Shown here one piece after another: positions 1 through 9,620 of a stretch of DNA of 64,000 nt. The notes beneath the pieces are model-generated. The model saw only the letters and a program-made list of their open reading frames with translations, was not told where the DNA came from and did no database searches. The stretch's first letter is position 1. Every line of letters starts with the position of its first letter. This DNA is from an uncultured Fretibacterium sp. (GTDB lineage: Bacteria > Synergistota > Synergistia > Synergistales > Aminobacteriaceae): NCBI GenBank assembly GCA_946186205.1, contig CAMHMH010000001.1:1-64000 (forward strand), given 5' to 3'. A program made the position numbers and the translations under genes.

Positions 1-65
1 ACTGCTACTGAGTCAACTGCTACTGAGTCAACTGCTACTGAGTCAACTGCTACTGAGTCAACTGC
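1..65. repeat. 15-bp tandem repeat actgctactgagtca, four full copies plus a partial, running off the left edge
   Basis: Direct reading: (actgctactgagtca)x4 followed by actgc. Confidence 0.95.
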
Positions 66-276
66 ATATATGGTCAACTTTTTTTGTCATGGAAATTTTG
101 CGCTCATTATAGCATAGTGATGAGTGAGAAAAGTTTTTCAGTCTCAGATCTGAAAGATTAAGACGGCAATTAATGCTGAAAATACGCTGTATCGATTCGA
201 GATTAACGGCTACAATATCAGTTATCAATCCAAAATCACATCAACAAAAATTAATCATTCAGGAGGGTTTTGCAGC

Positions 277-1278
277 ATGAAAAAATTTCTGTTAGCTCTC
301 GTTTTAGTCATGTCGTTTTGTGTCATGGCCTGCGCGTCTGAGTCGGTCAAAGCGTATACGACGATGGAAGAACCGTTAGCGAAGGCGTTATTTGATGCGT
401 TCGAGTCAGAGACGGGGATCAAAGTCGAATGGGTAAGACTCTCAGGGGGTGAGGCTATAGCGCGTCTTGAGGCTGAAAGGGCAAACCCGCAGGCAAGTAT
501 ATGGGTCGGCGGAGTCGGCACTCAGCATATCGAAGCAAAGAATCGCGGGCTTTCGACTCCATACCGCTCGCGAGTCGCCGGGAGCATTCCGAAGAAGTAC
601 AGAGACCCCGAAAATTACTGGACGGGACTCTACGTCGGGCCTATAGCGTTTTGCATGAACACGGACCGGGCTAAAGAGTTAGGACTCGACATGCCTACGA
701 GCTGGGCGGATCTCCTCAAGCCTGAGTACGCAAAGAAAGTTAGAGTCGCGCACCCAAGCACATCAGGGACGGCCTACAACATGATAACGACAGTAATACG
801 GATATTCGGAGGCGATGAGGACAAAGCGTTCGCGTACTTCAAGGACTTGTCGAAATCTGTGGAGCAGTTCACGCGCTCAGGGTCAGCACCGGGTAAATCT
901 TGCGCGCTCGGTGAAATTCCGATTGCTATCGGCTACCTTCATGACCAGATAAAACTTCAGCGCGAGGGAGCAAAGATTCAAATCGCAATACCTTCTGACG
1001 GAACTGGCTTCGAGACGGCCTCAATGTCAATCCTTAAGGGAGGCCCTGACGCTCTCAACGCAAAGAAGCTCTATGACTGGGTACTCGGACAAAAGGCAAT
1101 GGACATAATAGCAAGATGGTACGTCATTCCGTTATCGGACAAAGCAACGCCGACAGACACGGGATTTTCTCTCGCAGAAATGAATCTCGTCAACCAGAAC
1201 GACAAATGGGACGCTGACAACAAAGAAAGACTCCTCGAACGCTGGAACAAAGAAATCTCTACAGCTCCCGAAAAGTAA
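277..1278 (+). CDS. ABC transporter periplasmic substrate-binding protein (Fe3+/FbpA-AfuA type)
   Basis: Signal peptide; SBP family features (TTMEEPLAKALFDAFESETGIKVEWVRLSGGEAIARLEAE); RBS aggagg; followed by permease and ATPase. Confidence 0.88.
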   Translation: MKKFLLALVLVMSFCVMACASESVKAYTTMEEPLAKALFDAFESETGIKVEWVRLSGGEAIARLEAERANPQASIWVGGVGTQHIEAKNRGLSTPYRSRVAGSIPKKYRDPENYWTGLYVGPIAFCMNTDRAKELGLDMPTSWADLLKPEYAKKVRVAHPSTSGTAYNMITTVIRIFGGDEDKAFAYFKDLSKSVEQFTRSGSAPGKSCALGEIPIAIGYLHDQIKLQREGAKIQIAIPSDGTGFETASMSILKGGPDALNAKKLYDWVLGQKAMDIIARWYVIPLSDKATPTDTGFSLAEMNLVNQNDKWDADNKERLLERWNKEISTAPEK

Positions 1279-1290
1279 TAGCTGATTCGT

Positions 1291-1325
1291 AATGCCTCCT
1301 GTAATGTTGCAGGGGGCATTGTTTT
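1291..1325 (+). terminator. Hairpin plus T-rich tail between SBP and permease genes
   Basis: aatgcctcctg-taatgttg-cagggggcatt-gtttt. Confidence 0.6.
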
Positions 1326-1338
1326 ATGTGAAGGAGGT

Positions 1339-3549
1339 ATGAATTTGAACAAGCGAATCATTAACTTCATCATAACATTGTTGTTTGTTGTGCTTGTGGG
1401 ATGGTGGATATATTCAAGCGTCAGTGATGAGTTCATGAAGCAGTCAAGAGCGGCTCAGATTCGGACGGTTGAGACAGTCGCGGCGGGTTACCCTTCAGGA
1501 GATGACGAGGTAACAGAATGGCTCAAGAGACTCGCTGAGGATTCATCAACATACAGAGTCGCATATGTCCCGGAGATTCCCATGCCCGGCGAAAAGTTAT
1601 CATCAATCCCGAAAGGAGACCCTGAACTCGCAAAGCTCACGGAAGACTCAGCAATGGACTCTGAGTTCTCGAAAGGTTTCGACAATGCAGCATACGAGGA
1701 AATTTACAGGAGCGTCAAAAACTGGACTGTAGGAGCTCACGAGGAACAAGCGTTATTCTTTGCGCCGGCGGTTGACATTAAGACACATGATGTTGAAGGG
1801 GCGTTAGTGTTCTCATTCAGCACAGAGGGCGAACGGGGATTCATGCGTATGATGAATACGTTATTTTTCTGCGCGTTCGTTCTTTTCGCGGTTGTGATCT
1901 GGCAGCTGATGATGAGCCGTGATCCTATTGTCGGCTTTGCGCTCGCTGGATTGTTCCTGATGACATTAATATTTGTCGCTTATCCCTTGTTCGAGGCATT
2001 GAGACTATCATTCATTGAGAACGGAAAATTTTCCCTGTCAACATGGAAGACTATTCTACAGTCAGAAGGCTACATGTCAGCATTATGGGGAAGCCTCAAG
2101 CTAGGTTGCTGGACTGCAACATTCTCAACGATTGTGGGATTCCTTTTCGCGTTCGTAGTTTCGAGGACAAACGCGCCGTGCAAGAAGCTCATCTCAACAA
2201 TGGGAGTCTTGCCGGTAATATCTCCGCCGTTCTCGCTGACTCTGTCAATCATATTATTGTTCGGCAACAACGGACTCATAACGCGGTGGCTTCGTGTCAT
2301 CGGTCTTGACTTCTCTATATACGGCTTGCCGGGACTGGTGCTTGTTCAGACGATGGGAATGTTTCCGATTGCGTTCTTGACATTGAGCGGGGTACTTCAG
2401 GCGATCGACTCAACGTTTGAGGAAGCGTCATTGAATCTTTCAGCGGGAAGATTTCAGACGTTCAGCAAAATCACATTCCCTCTTGCGATTCCCGGAATAT
2501 TAAGCGCGTGGCTTTTGGTGTTCACTACGTCGCTTGCTGACTTTGCGAACCCCTTGTTGCTTGCAGGAGATCTCAAAGTCTTATCACTCGAAAGCTACAT
2601 AGAAGTTACAGGAATGAACCGGCTCGGCTACGGTGCTGCGCTGTCGATACTGTTATTGCTTCCGACATTAACGGCGTTCCTCGCGCAAAGATTCTGGGTG
2701 GCTAAACGCTCATACGTAACTGTAACGGGCAAACCTTCAGGGCGAATCACGGAGCTTACGACACCGGGAGTCCGGCGGGTCTTAACGGGGATAATCTTTG
2801 CGATAATAATTTTCCTCGTTATGTTGTACGGGACAATATTCGCGGGGTGCTTCGTCAAGAACTGGGGAATTGATTACACGTTCAGCCTAGAGAATATCAC
2901 GGAGGCCATAACGCGCTCGACCGATGCACTATTCGACACTGTAACGCTTGCGGCAATCGCGACTCCAATCGCAGGAATCACGGCCATGATTGCGGCATTG
3001 CTGATAGTACGCAGGAAATTTCACGGCAAAAAGTTACTTGAGATGTTATTGATGACTCCGTTCGCTTTGCCCGGGACTCTCTTGGGCATAAGCTACATAC
3101 TTGCGTTCAACCACGCGCCAATAATTTTGGTCGGGACTGCTGCAATCATCATCATCAACTACGTAATACGTGAATTGCCCGTAGGCATTGAGGGCGGTAT
3201 TGCTTCATTGCGACAGATTGACCCGTCTATAGAGGAAGCCGCAACAGATCTCGGAGCGGATCAGGCTACAGTGTTCCGTACAATCGTATTGCCGTTAGTG
3301 CGTCCTGCGTTCCTTTCGAGTCTGTCGTATACGTTTGTTCGCTCAATGACGGCAGTTAGTGCTGTAATCTTCCTGATTTCGGCGAAATGGTATCACATCA
3401 CGGTGCTGATCTATAACTTCTCGGAAAATCTTCGTTTCGGACTCGCAAGCGTACTTTCAACCGTATTAATCATAATCGTGTTCGGTGCGTTCGGGTTAAT
3501 GCGTCTTCTTGTGCGCGAGAATGCAAACTTGATGAAGAACGTAACATGA
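1339..3549 (+). CDS. Fused two-half ABC permease (FbpB-like) with an extra N-terminal TM-extracytoplasmic-TM segment
   Basis: Two BPD_transp_1-type halves (EEASLNLSAGRFQTFSKITFPLAIPG; EEAATDLGADQATVFRTIVLPLVRPA). Confidence 0.85.
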   Translation: MNLNKRIINFIITLLFVVLVGWWIYSSVSDEFMKQSRAAQIRTVETVAAGYPSGDDEVTEWLKRLAEDSSTYRVAYVPEIPMPGEKLSSIPKGDPELAKLTEDSAMDSEFSKGFDNAAYEEIYRSVKNWTVGAHEEQALFFAPAVDIKTHDVEGALVFSFSTEGERGFMRMMNTLFFCAFVLFAVVIWQLMMSRDPIVGFALAGLFLMTLIFVAYPLFEALRLSFIENGKFSLSTWKTILQSEGYMSALWGSLKLGCWTATFSTIVGFLFAFVVSRTNAPCKKLISTMGVLPVISPPFSLTLSIILLFGNNGLITRWLRVIGLDFSIYGLPGLVLVQTMGMFPIAFLTLSGVLQAIDSTFEEASLNLSAGRFQTFSKITFPLAIPGILSAWLLVFTTSLADFANPLLLAGDLKVLSLESYIEVTGMNRLGYGAALSILLLLPTLTAFLAQRFWVAKRSYVTVTGKPSGRITELTTPGVRRVLTGIIFAIIIFLVMLYGTIFAGCFVKNWGIDYTFSLENITEAITRSTDALFDTVTLAAIATPIAGITAMIAALLIVRRKFHGKKLLEMLLMTPFALPGTLLGISYILAFNHAPIILVGTAAIIIINYVIRELPVGIEGGIASLRQIDPSIEEAATDLGADQATVFRTIVLPLVRPAFLSSLSYTFVRSMTAVSAVIFLISAKWYHITVLIYNFSENLRFGLASVLSTVLIIIVFGAFGLMRLLVRENANLMKNVT

Positions 3550-3568
3550 TAAAGGGGGAAAATGAAAA

Positions 3569-4666
3569 TTGGCAAGCAAATCAGTAACCTTTGAGAACAT
3601 AAAGAAGATATTCCGCGATCCTCAGTCAGGGCAGGACGTAGCGGCAGTAGCGGGAGTGTCATTCAAACTTGAGCCGGGGGAACTCGTAACATTGTTAGGG
3701 CCTTCAGGATGCGGGAAGTCGACAATCCTGCGAATGTTATCGGGATTCGAGCAGCCAACATCAGGGCGAATCATGATAGGCGACAACGACGTAACGAACA
3801 CACCGCCCAACAAACGCGATACGGCGATGGTGTTTCAGAGTTATGGCTTGTTCCCTCACATGAATGTTGCTGAGAATGTCGGCTACGGTCTAAAGCTCAG
3901 GAAGATTCCGCAGAATGAAATTGACACGAAGGTGCAGAAGTTTCTTGAGATGGTTGGTCTTGGGCAGATGGGGAAGCGTCCGCCGTCGAGACTCTCAGGA
4001 GGCCAGCAGCAGAGAGTCGCCCTCGCAAGGAGTCTGATTGTCGAGCCGTCAGTGTTGCTTCTTGATGAGCCATTGAGCAATCTTGACGCATTGTTGCGCG
4101 AGCAGATGAGAGTCGAAATTCGCAGACTTCAAAAGTCATTGGGCATTACGGCAATGTATGTTACTCACGACAGAGTCGAGGCAATGAGTCTTTCAGATAG
4201 AATCATCGTCATGAAGCTCGGCCACATAATACAGATTGGGACTCCCAGCGACATATACAGAGATCCGGTTGACACATTCGTTGCGGGATTCGTGGGCAAG
4301 GTTGCGTTTTTCCCGTGCGAGGTGAAGGGGATTGATGACGGGTGCCATGTTGAGATTCGCGGACAGAGATTCACGGCTCCGAGATGGGCGCAAACTCTCA
4401 AGGCCGGGGATAAAGCGTTGGTGATGGCACGACCTGAGTCGCTTTCGGTCGGTGAACCGGGCGCGGGCGTTGAGGATGGAATCGTTACGGCAAATATTTA
4501 CTTGGGCAACAGCGTGGAGACTTGGGTGAAAACAGACTTGGGGAATGTCCTTGTGCAGATCGATAATCCCGATGTCAAAAAGATTTGGGCTGAAGGCGAG
4601 AAGGTATCATTATCGTTTGACCCTTCATTGACGAAAGTATTAGCTGACGATTTAGAGAAGGCGTAA
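3569..4666 (+). CDS. ABC transporter ATP-binding protein (FbpC/PotA type)
   Basis: Walker A GPSGCGKST, signature LSGGQQQR, Walker B VLLLDEP, C-terminal TOBE-like region; TTG start. Confidence 0.92.
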   Translation: MASKSVTFENIKKIFRDPQSGQDVAAVAGVSFKLEPGELVTLLGPSGCGKSTILRMLSGFEQPTSGRIMIGDNDVTNTPPNKRDTAMVFQSYGLFPHMNVAENVGYGLKLRKIPQNEIDTKVQKFLEMVGLGQMGKRPPSRLSGGQQQRVALARSLIVEPSVLLLDEPLSNLDALLREQMRVEIRRLQKSLGITAMYVTHDRVEAMSLSDRIIVMKLGHIIQIGTPSDIYRDPVDTFVAGFVGKVAFFPCEVKGIDDGCHVEIRGQRFTAPRWAQTLKAGDKALVMARPESLSVGEPGAGVEDGIVTANIYLGNSVETWVKTDLGNVLVQIDNPDVKKIWAEGEKVSLSFDPSLTKVLADDLEKA

Positions 4667-4680
4667 GAGAAAAGAAATAA

Positions 4681-4715
4681 CCGGGTAAGAGTGAAAAGCT
4701 CCTGCCCGGTTTTTG
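4681..4715. terminator. Rho-independent terminator after the ABC operon
   Basis: ccgggtaagag...ctcctgcccggttttt. Confidence 0.8.
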
Positions 4716-4726
4716 TATGCTTACTA

Positions 4727-5524
4727 TTAAGCCCAGTCATTAAGAATCTTTTTGTCAACCTTGCGCCACCACAGCACAGAGATGATTACGAGTCCCCAGT
4801 TCAGAAGAGGAGTCCTGAAAAACTCTGCAATAGCTTCATCCCATCCGCTAACGTCCTTCCCTGAGCTTATCACCAATGCACACACGATATTTATCACGAG
4901 CGCGAGATAATTCGAGTACGGCATAACAGCCCAGCTCTGACGATACCAGCCTTTTTTGTCGCACATGATGTAAATCATAACGTTGACGAGAACCGCGAGA
5001 ATGATTCCCGACACAGCCCCCCAAATTTTGAAGTGAACCGTGTTTTTCTCAAGCCATGAGTCAACAAGCATACACAGACCAGCAAGCACTACGGCAAATA
5101 TAACGCACATTACAAACTGCCCCACAGCTAAATGCGGTCTCTTTGATGATGTCGCTGATTGCACTTCTCTCTCTGCTTCATTCGCAAAGTCATTCGCAAC
5201 GTACCAGCCTAACGCCTCTGTGATTGATGCTGCTGTTGCCGCGTTGATTGCGTTGCCGATTCCCGGAATCCAGCCCACGAGAAATTGTGATACTGTTCGT
5301 CCTCCGATTGCCGCTGTTGCTCCTCCGAGAATGCTTTTTGCCACCGATTTTGAGATGTTCCGCCCGAAAACAGCACCGAGACTGATTATCATTCCAACTT
5401 GTATGGCCGTGATTGGTATTGCGTCAGAGCCGGGAATCTGCGCTAATCCTGCCGCTGCTGCCGAAGCTGAAGCCGCCGCCGTGTGAATAATCTTGTGGCA
5501 CTTGCTTTTATGGTATGAGTCCAT
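4727..5524 (-). CDS. DUF697-like membrane protein with C-terminal TM helices
   Basis: Ala/Gly-rich HTAAASASAAAAGLAQIPGSDAIPITAIQVGMI resembles DUF697 proteins; several TM helices. Confidence 0.6.
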   Translation of the reverse strand: MDSYHKSKCHKIIHTAAASASAAAAGLAQIPGSDAIPITAIQVGMIISLGAVFGRNISKSVAKSILGGATAAIGGRTVSQFLVGWIPGIGNAINAATAASITEALGWYVANDFANEAEREVQSATSSKRPHLAVGQFVMCVIFAVVLAGLCMLVDSWLEKNTVHFKIWGAVSGIILAVLVNVMIYIMCDKKGWYRQSWAVMPYSNYLALVINIVCALVISSGKDVSGWDEAIAEFFRTPLLNWGLVIISVLWWRKVDKKILNDWA

Positions 5525-5573
5525 GAGCTATTAGCCCTCCAATTTTTTGGGATTTGTTTATTATGCACAAATC

Positions 5574-5589
5574 GGGGGGGGGGGGGGGG
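5574..5589. repeat. Poly-G homopolymer, 16 G
   Basis: Direct reading: atc(g)16tagcg. Confidence 0.95.
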
Positions 5590-5692
5590 TAGCGTATTTT
5601 TACGTATTTATTGACGATGATACAACGTAAATTTTTGAGAAGACACAAAATTAACCGGGTAAGAATGAATCCTCCTGCCCGGTCTTTGTGTG

Positions 5693-6976
5693 TTAATCGG
5701 AATTGTACTGCCTGCGTAATTCTGAAACCATTTCGGCGTTGTCTTCAACTTCAGAGATTGCATCATCGAGCCATTTTTGACCCTCTTTGTGATCATTCAT
5801 CTTCCTGTAACATTTCGCTATGTTGAGTTTGTAGAGTGCTTCTATCTCGTTGACGGTCATATTTGAGAGTGCCTTTTTGTAGTAGGGTATTGCGGCGTTG
5901 TATCGTCCTGCGTTGTAGAGGCTGTTGCCCGCCATCCAGTTCATAGCGCAGACTTCATCACACCCGGCCTTTATCCCTCTGTCGAGAATGTCGAACGCTT
6001 CATGATAATGTCCCTCGTCAAAAGCATTCTGACCGAGAACAATATACGGCGTTGATGCTTTCGGTTCTGCTTCAGTGATTCCGCGCAAGAGATTCACGGC
6101 TTTGTCGTCATCTCCGGCCTGAAACGCAAGAAGCGCGTCAACATAATCAAGCACCGATGACTTGTCGATGGCTGTATATAGCCGTGCTGTCTTCACTGCA
6201 GATCTTGCGCCGTCAAAATTGTTGAGGTTGTAGCGGATTATTGCGAGCAGGAGAAAATTATACGCGGTGTATTCGTCCCTCTTTGCGTAAGTGAGTTCGT
6301 TATCTATGGCCTTCATGAGTTCGATAACGTGTTGTGCCTGAGAGTCATTGCCGCCGGTCTTGGCTATGTCATCAAGTGTATTCCTGAGTTCTTTCATCTC
6401 GTCTTTCACCACTGGCGAGACGTTATCCCAAAACAGACGGGGCTTTATGAGAGTGATAGATTTCTTGTGAGTCCCTGAAGGTATCTGAGAATTTACCGTA
6501 TCTACTGTATAGTTTACCAGCGAGGCCGTAAGAGGCAGGCTGCTTATAGCCGTAAGAACAGAGAGTCCGCCCAATGCACCGAAGCCCCCGGCAGCTAAAG
6601 TACCTCCGCCCAAGAACGCCAAGAAAGCAAGCCCGGTCTTTACTGCAGCAGCTCCCGAAAGACCGATAATCCCCCCGATAAATTTCGCGATGACTCCATT
6701 CACCGCCCATGTTACTGTCCCGGCTGACATGTACGTGAGCACAGCAACTCCCACAGTTATTGCTGCAATTCCCGTGTATTTGACGATTGTACCCGTTGTA
6801 GAGTTCCAGAAAGGCACAGGGTATATAGTCTCAAAGCGCAAATCTTTATTGCCCGGGTTAGGATCACTGAATGGCCAGAAAGCCAGCGCGGGAGTCAATG
6901 TGAAGTTAGAGAAGAACGCAATCAGAACGAGGCATGATATGTATTTCTTGTTCATGCTAATATGCCCAGTCTGCAA
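5693..6976 (-). CDS. TPR-repeat protein with N-terminal hydrophobic/glycine-rich membrane region
   Basis: C-terminal TPR-like helices (EALYKLNIAKCYRKMNDHKEGQKWLDDAI); true start may be the internal Met MNKKYISCLVL. Confidence 0.65.
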   Translation of the reverse strand: MQTGHISMNKKYISCLVLIAFFSNFTLTPALAFWPFSDPNPGNKDLRFETIYPVPFWNSTTGTIVKYTGIAAITVGVAVLTYMSAGTVTWAVNGVIAKFIGGIIGLSGAAAVKTGLAFLAFLGGGTLAAGGFGALGGLSVLTAISSLPLTASLVNYTVDTVNSQIPSGTHKKSITLIKPRLFWDNVSPVVKDEMKELRNTLDDIAKTGGNDSQAQHVIELMKAIDNELTYAKRDEYTAYNFLLLAIIRYNLNNFDGARSAVKTARLYTAIDKSSVLDYVDALLAFQAGDDDKAVNLLRGITEAEPKASTPYIVLGQNAFDEGHYHEAFDILDRGIKAGCDEVCAMNWMAGNSLYNAGRYNAAIPYYKKALSNMTVNEIEALYKLNIAKCYRKMNDHKEGQKWLDDAISEVEDNAEMVSELRRQYNSD

Positions 6977-7460
6977 TCGCGGCTTGAGTCGGATTCCTCA
7001 AGTCTACTTTCTCGCCGTACTCTTTGTATCTCTGAGCCTTGTTGATTAGCACGGCACTTCCGACACTCTTCACTCCGTTTACTGCGTGCTTCCAGGCAAT
7101 ATTAGGAGCAACATATTTCGCGGCAACCGGAGAAGCTACAGCGGTTACACCTGCAAAAAGAAGATCTTTCTTCAGCGTCTTGTTAGGCTCGTAATACCCG
7201 TATGAACCATAAATCAACGCTCCCGTACCAGCCGCAACACCAATCACAGCAGCAGGAGGACACACAATCGTAATCGCACATGCCGCCAATGATGCAGCGA
7301 CAGAAGACACTGCAACTGTTGACGTTACACCGATAACAGCACCGCCGGTGCCATACACAACAGCGTCGCCAATGTCTGAACCTGTTCGATATTCCGCGAA
7401 CGCCTGCCCCGTGAACAACATCACAAGAACAAAAAGCAGCGCAAAGTTTTTGAGCTTCAT
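6957..7460 (-). CDS. Small secreted/membrane protein with Gly/Ala-rich hydrophobic segment, unknown function
   Basis: Signal peptide MKLKNFALLFVLVMLFTGQAFA; good RBS; overlaps downstream TPR gene. Confidence 0.6.
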   Translation of the reverse strand: MKLKNFALLFVLVMLFTGQAFAEYRTGSDIGDAVVYGTGGAVIGVTSTVAVSSVAASLAACAITIVCPPAAVIGVAAGTGALIYGSYGYYEPNKTLKKDLLFAGVTAVASPVAAKYVAPNIAWKHAVNGVKSVGSAVLINKAQRYKEYGEKVDLRNPTQAAIADWAY

Positions 7461-7577
7461 TTTTCATTACCTCTTTAATAAATTGATGGATGAAATAATT
7501 TTAACAGCGTGATTCTTTTATCGTGTGAAGAAATTGTGAAACGTGAAAATCTCAAAGGCCGATTCATTTTCGAGAGT

Positions 7578-7640
7578 CAAATTTTCAAACAGGCACAAAA
7601 AATCCCTCCCGCAAATTTCACAGGAGGGACAAATTTTTTC
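7578..7640 (-). terminator. thrS terminator
   Basis: Minus strand: ccctcctgtgaaatttgcgggagggatttttt. Confidence 0.8.
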
Positions 7641-7651
7641 AGCGTTGAAAG

Positions 7652-9547
7652 TTAATGTATCGGGTTAAATTCTTTCGACAATAATTCTTTGAAGCCCTCA
7701 AGACTCATGCTCCCTAAATCACCCTTTGAGCGTTCACGGACTCCAACTGTGCACGATTCCTTCTCCTTGTCGCCAATCACGAGCATATACGGTACTTTCT
7801 GCATTTGTGCGTCTCGGATCTTACGGCCTAATTTCTCGTTCCTGTAGTCAACCTCCGAACGTATTCCCCAGTCCATGAACATATCATGAAGCTCCTTTGC
7901 GTAGTCCGCGTGTGAGTCAGAGATCGGCACAATCTTAACCTGAACGGGTGCGAGCCAGTAAGGGAATGCCCCGGCGTAATGCTCAATCAATATCCCCATG
8001 AAACGCTCAATGCTCCCGAATACAACGCGGTGAATCAACACGGGCGTATGTTCTGCTCCGTCATCGCCCCTGTATGTTACGTCAAATCGTCCGGGCAGCT
8101 GGAAGTCAAGCTGAATCGTTCCGCACTGCCATGTACGCCCTAAGCAGTCCTCAAGGTGAAAATCTATCTTAGGCCCGTAAAATGCTCCGTCGCCGGGATT
8201 GATTGTGTACGGTGTGTTTGTCGACTCTAATGCGTCCTTCAGTGCCGCTTCAGCCTCGTTCCATTGCTCATCAGTCCCCATTGAGTCAGCCGGGCGGGTT
8301 GAAAGCTCAACAGTATACTTGAAGCCGAATACGTCAGTGTAAACATATCGGTCAAGCTCCATAATCGCTAAGACTTCCTCCTTGATTTTTGACGGCTCAA
8401 TATATGTGTGCGAGTCATCCTGAGTGAAGCACCTTACGCGCATAAGGCCATGAAGGACTCCGCTCTTCTCGTGGCGGTGAACACATCCCAGTTCAGCGAG
8501 TCTCATCGGCAAATCCCTGTAGCTCCGCAGCTGTGTCTTGTAGACGAGAATACTTCCCGGACAGTTCATCGGCTTGATTGCGTAGGGCTTCTCGTCAATC
8601 TCAGTAACGTACATGTTCTCGCGGTAATGATCCCAATGTCCCGAACGTATCCATAAATCGCGGTCGAGTATCTGCGGAGTCTTTATCTCAGTGTAGCCCC
8701 GTCTTATGTGTTCGCGCCGCCAAAAGTCTATGAGCGTGTTCATGATTGCCATTCCTTTTGGGTGAAAGAAAGGGAAGCCCGGCCCTTCTTCGTGAAGGCT
8801 GAAGAGGTCTAAATCTTTTCCGAGCTTGCGATGGTCGCGGAGCTTTGCTTCCTCAAGGCGTTTGAGATATTCTTTCAGCTCATCAGGTGTCGCGAATGCC
8901 GTTCCGTAAATCCTCGTCAGCATTTTGTTGTGCTCATCTCCGCGCCAATATGCACCCGCAATCGATAACAGCTTGAAGTTGTGTAGCTTTGAAGCGTCCG
9001 AAACGTGAGGGCCTCTGCATAAGTCAGCGTATTCACCCTGCCTGTATATTGAGACGGTCGGCGAGTCGATGTCAGTGATTAATTCTGTCTTGTAGGGGTC
9101 ATCAGCAAAAATTTTCAGAGCGTCAGACTTGCTCATGTCCTCGCGTGTTACCGGCTCGCCCTTGCCGGAGATCTTGCGCATTTCGGCTTCAATCTTGGGG
9201 AGGTCTTCTTCTGTGATTGTAGATGTCGCGTCAATGTCGTAATAAAATCCGTCCTTTATCGCAGGGCCTACACCGAAATGTGAACCGGGGTAGAGTCTCA
9301 GTACCGCCTGCGCCATCAAGTGAGCTGTTGAATGACGGATGATTTCGAGTCCTTCAGGTGAGTCTGTTGTTACGGGTGAGATTTCGCCGTCTGTTGTTAC
9401 TGTGCGTGAGAGGTCTGAAAGTTCGCCGTTGAATTTGGCCGCGATTAACTTTTTGCTGTCGAGGCCAAGAGATTTTATGACTTCATGAAGATTTGCGGAG
9501 TCATTATTGATTTCGATGGTTTTATCTTCGTGCTTGAAACGTAACAA
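7652..9547 (-). CDS. thrS: Threonyl-tRNA synthetase
   Basis: TGS, second additional domain and class II core motifs (HSTAHLMAQAVLRLYP, MNCPGSILVYK). Start chosen as TTG at 9547 (aagaaggtatatacTTG, MLRFKHEDKTIEIN), not the ORF start at 9670. Confidence 0.95.
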   Translation of the reverse strand: MLRFKHEDKTIEINNDSANLHEVIKSLGLDSKKLIAAKFNGELSDLSRTVTTDGEISPVTTDSPEGLEIIRHSTAHLMAQAVLRLYPGSHFGVGPAIKDGFYYDIDATSTITEEDLPKIEAEMRKISGKGEPVTREDMSKSDALKIFADDPYKTELITDIDSPTVSIYRQGEYADLCRGPHVSDASKLHNFKLLSIAGAYWRGDEHNKMLTRIYGTAFATPDELKEYLKRLEEAKLRDHRKLGKDLDLFSLHEEGPGFPFFHPKGMAIMNTLIDFWRREHIRRGYTEIKTPQILDRDLWIRSGHWDHYRENMYVTEIDEKPYAIKPMNCPGSILVYKTQLRSYRDLPMRLAELGCVHRHEKSGVLHGLMRVRCFTQDDSHTYIEPSKIKEEVLAIMELDRYVYTDVFGFKYTVELSTRPADSMGTDEQWNEAEAALKDALESTNTPYTINPGDGAFYGPKIDFHLEDCLGRTWQCGTIQLDFQLPGRFDVTYRGDDGAEHTPVLIHRVVFGSIERFMGILIEHYAGAFPYWLAPVQVKIVPISDSHADYAKELHDMFMDWGIRSEVDYRNEKLGRKIRDAQMQKVPYMLVIGDKEKESCTVGVRERSKGDLGSMSLEGFKELLSKEFNPIH

Positions 9548-9620
9548 GTATATACCTTCTTTGTGATTATGATTGTAATTTTGCTGAAAGAATATCACCG
9601 AAAGTTTTTCATCGCAAGGA

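Noticed and set aside
2043-2309. Short ORFs antisense or alternate-frame to long genes (for example 2043-2309, 5040-5486, 38763-39323)
   Set aside because: They overlap well-supported genes and have no family signal; they probably reflect codon composition.
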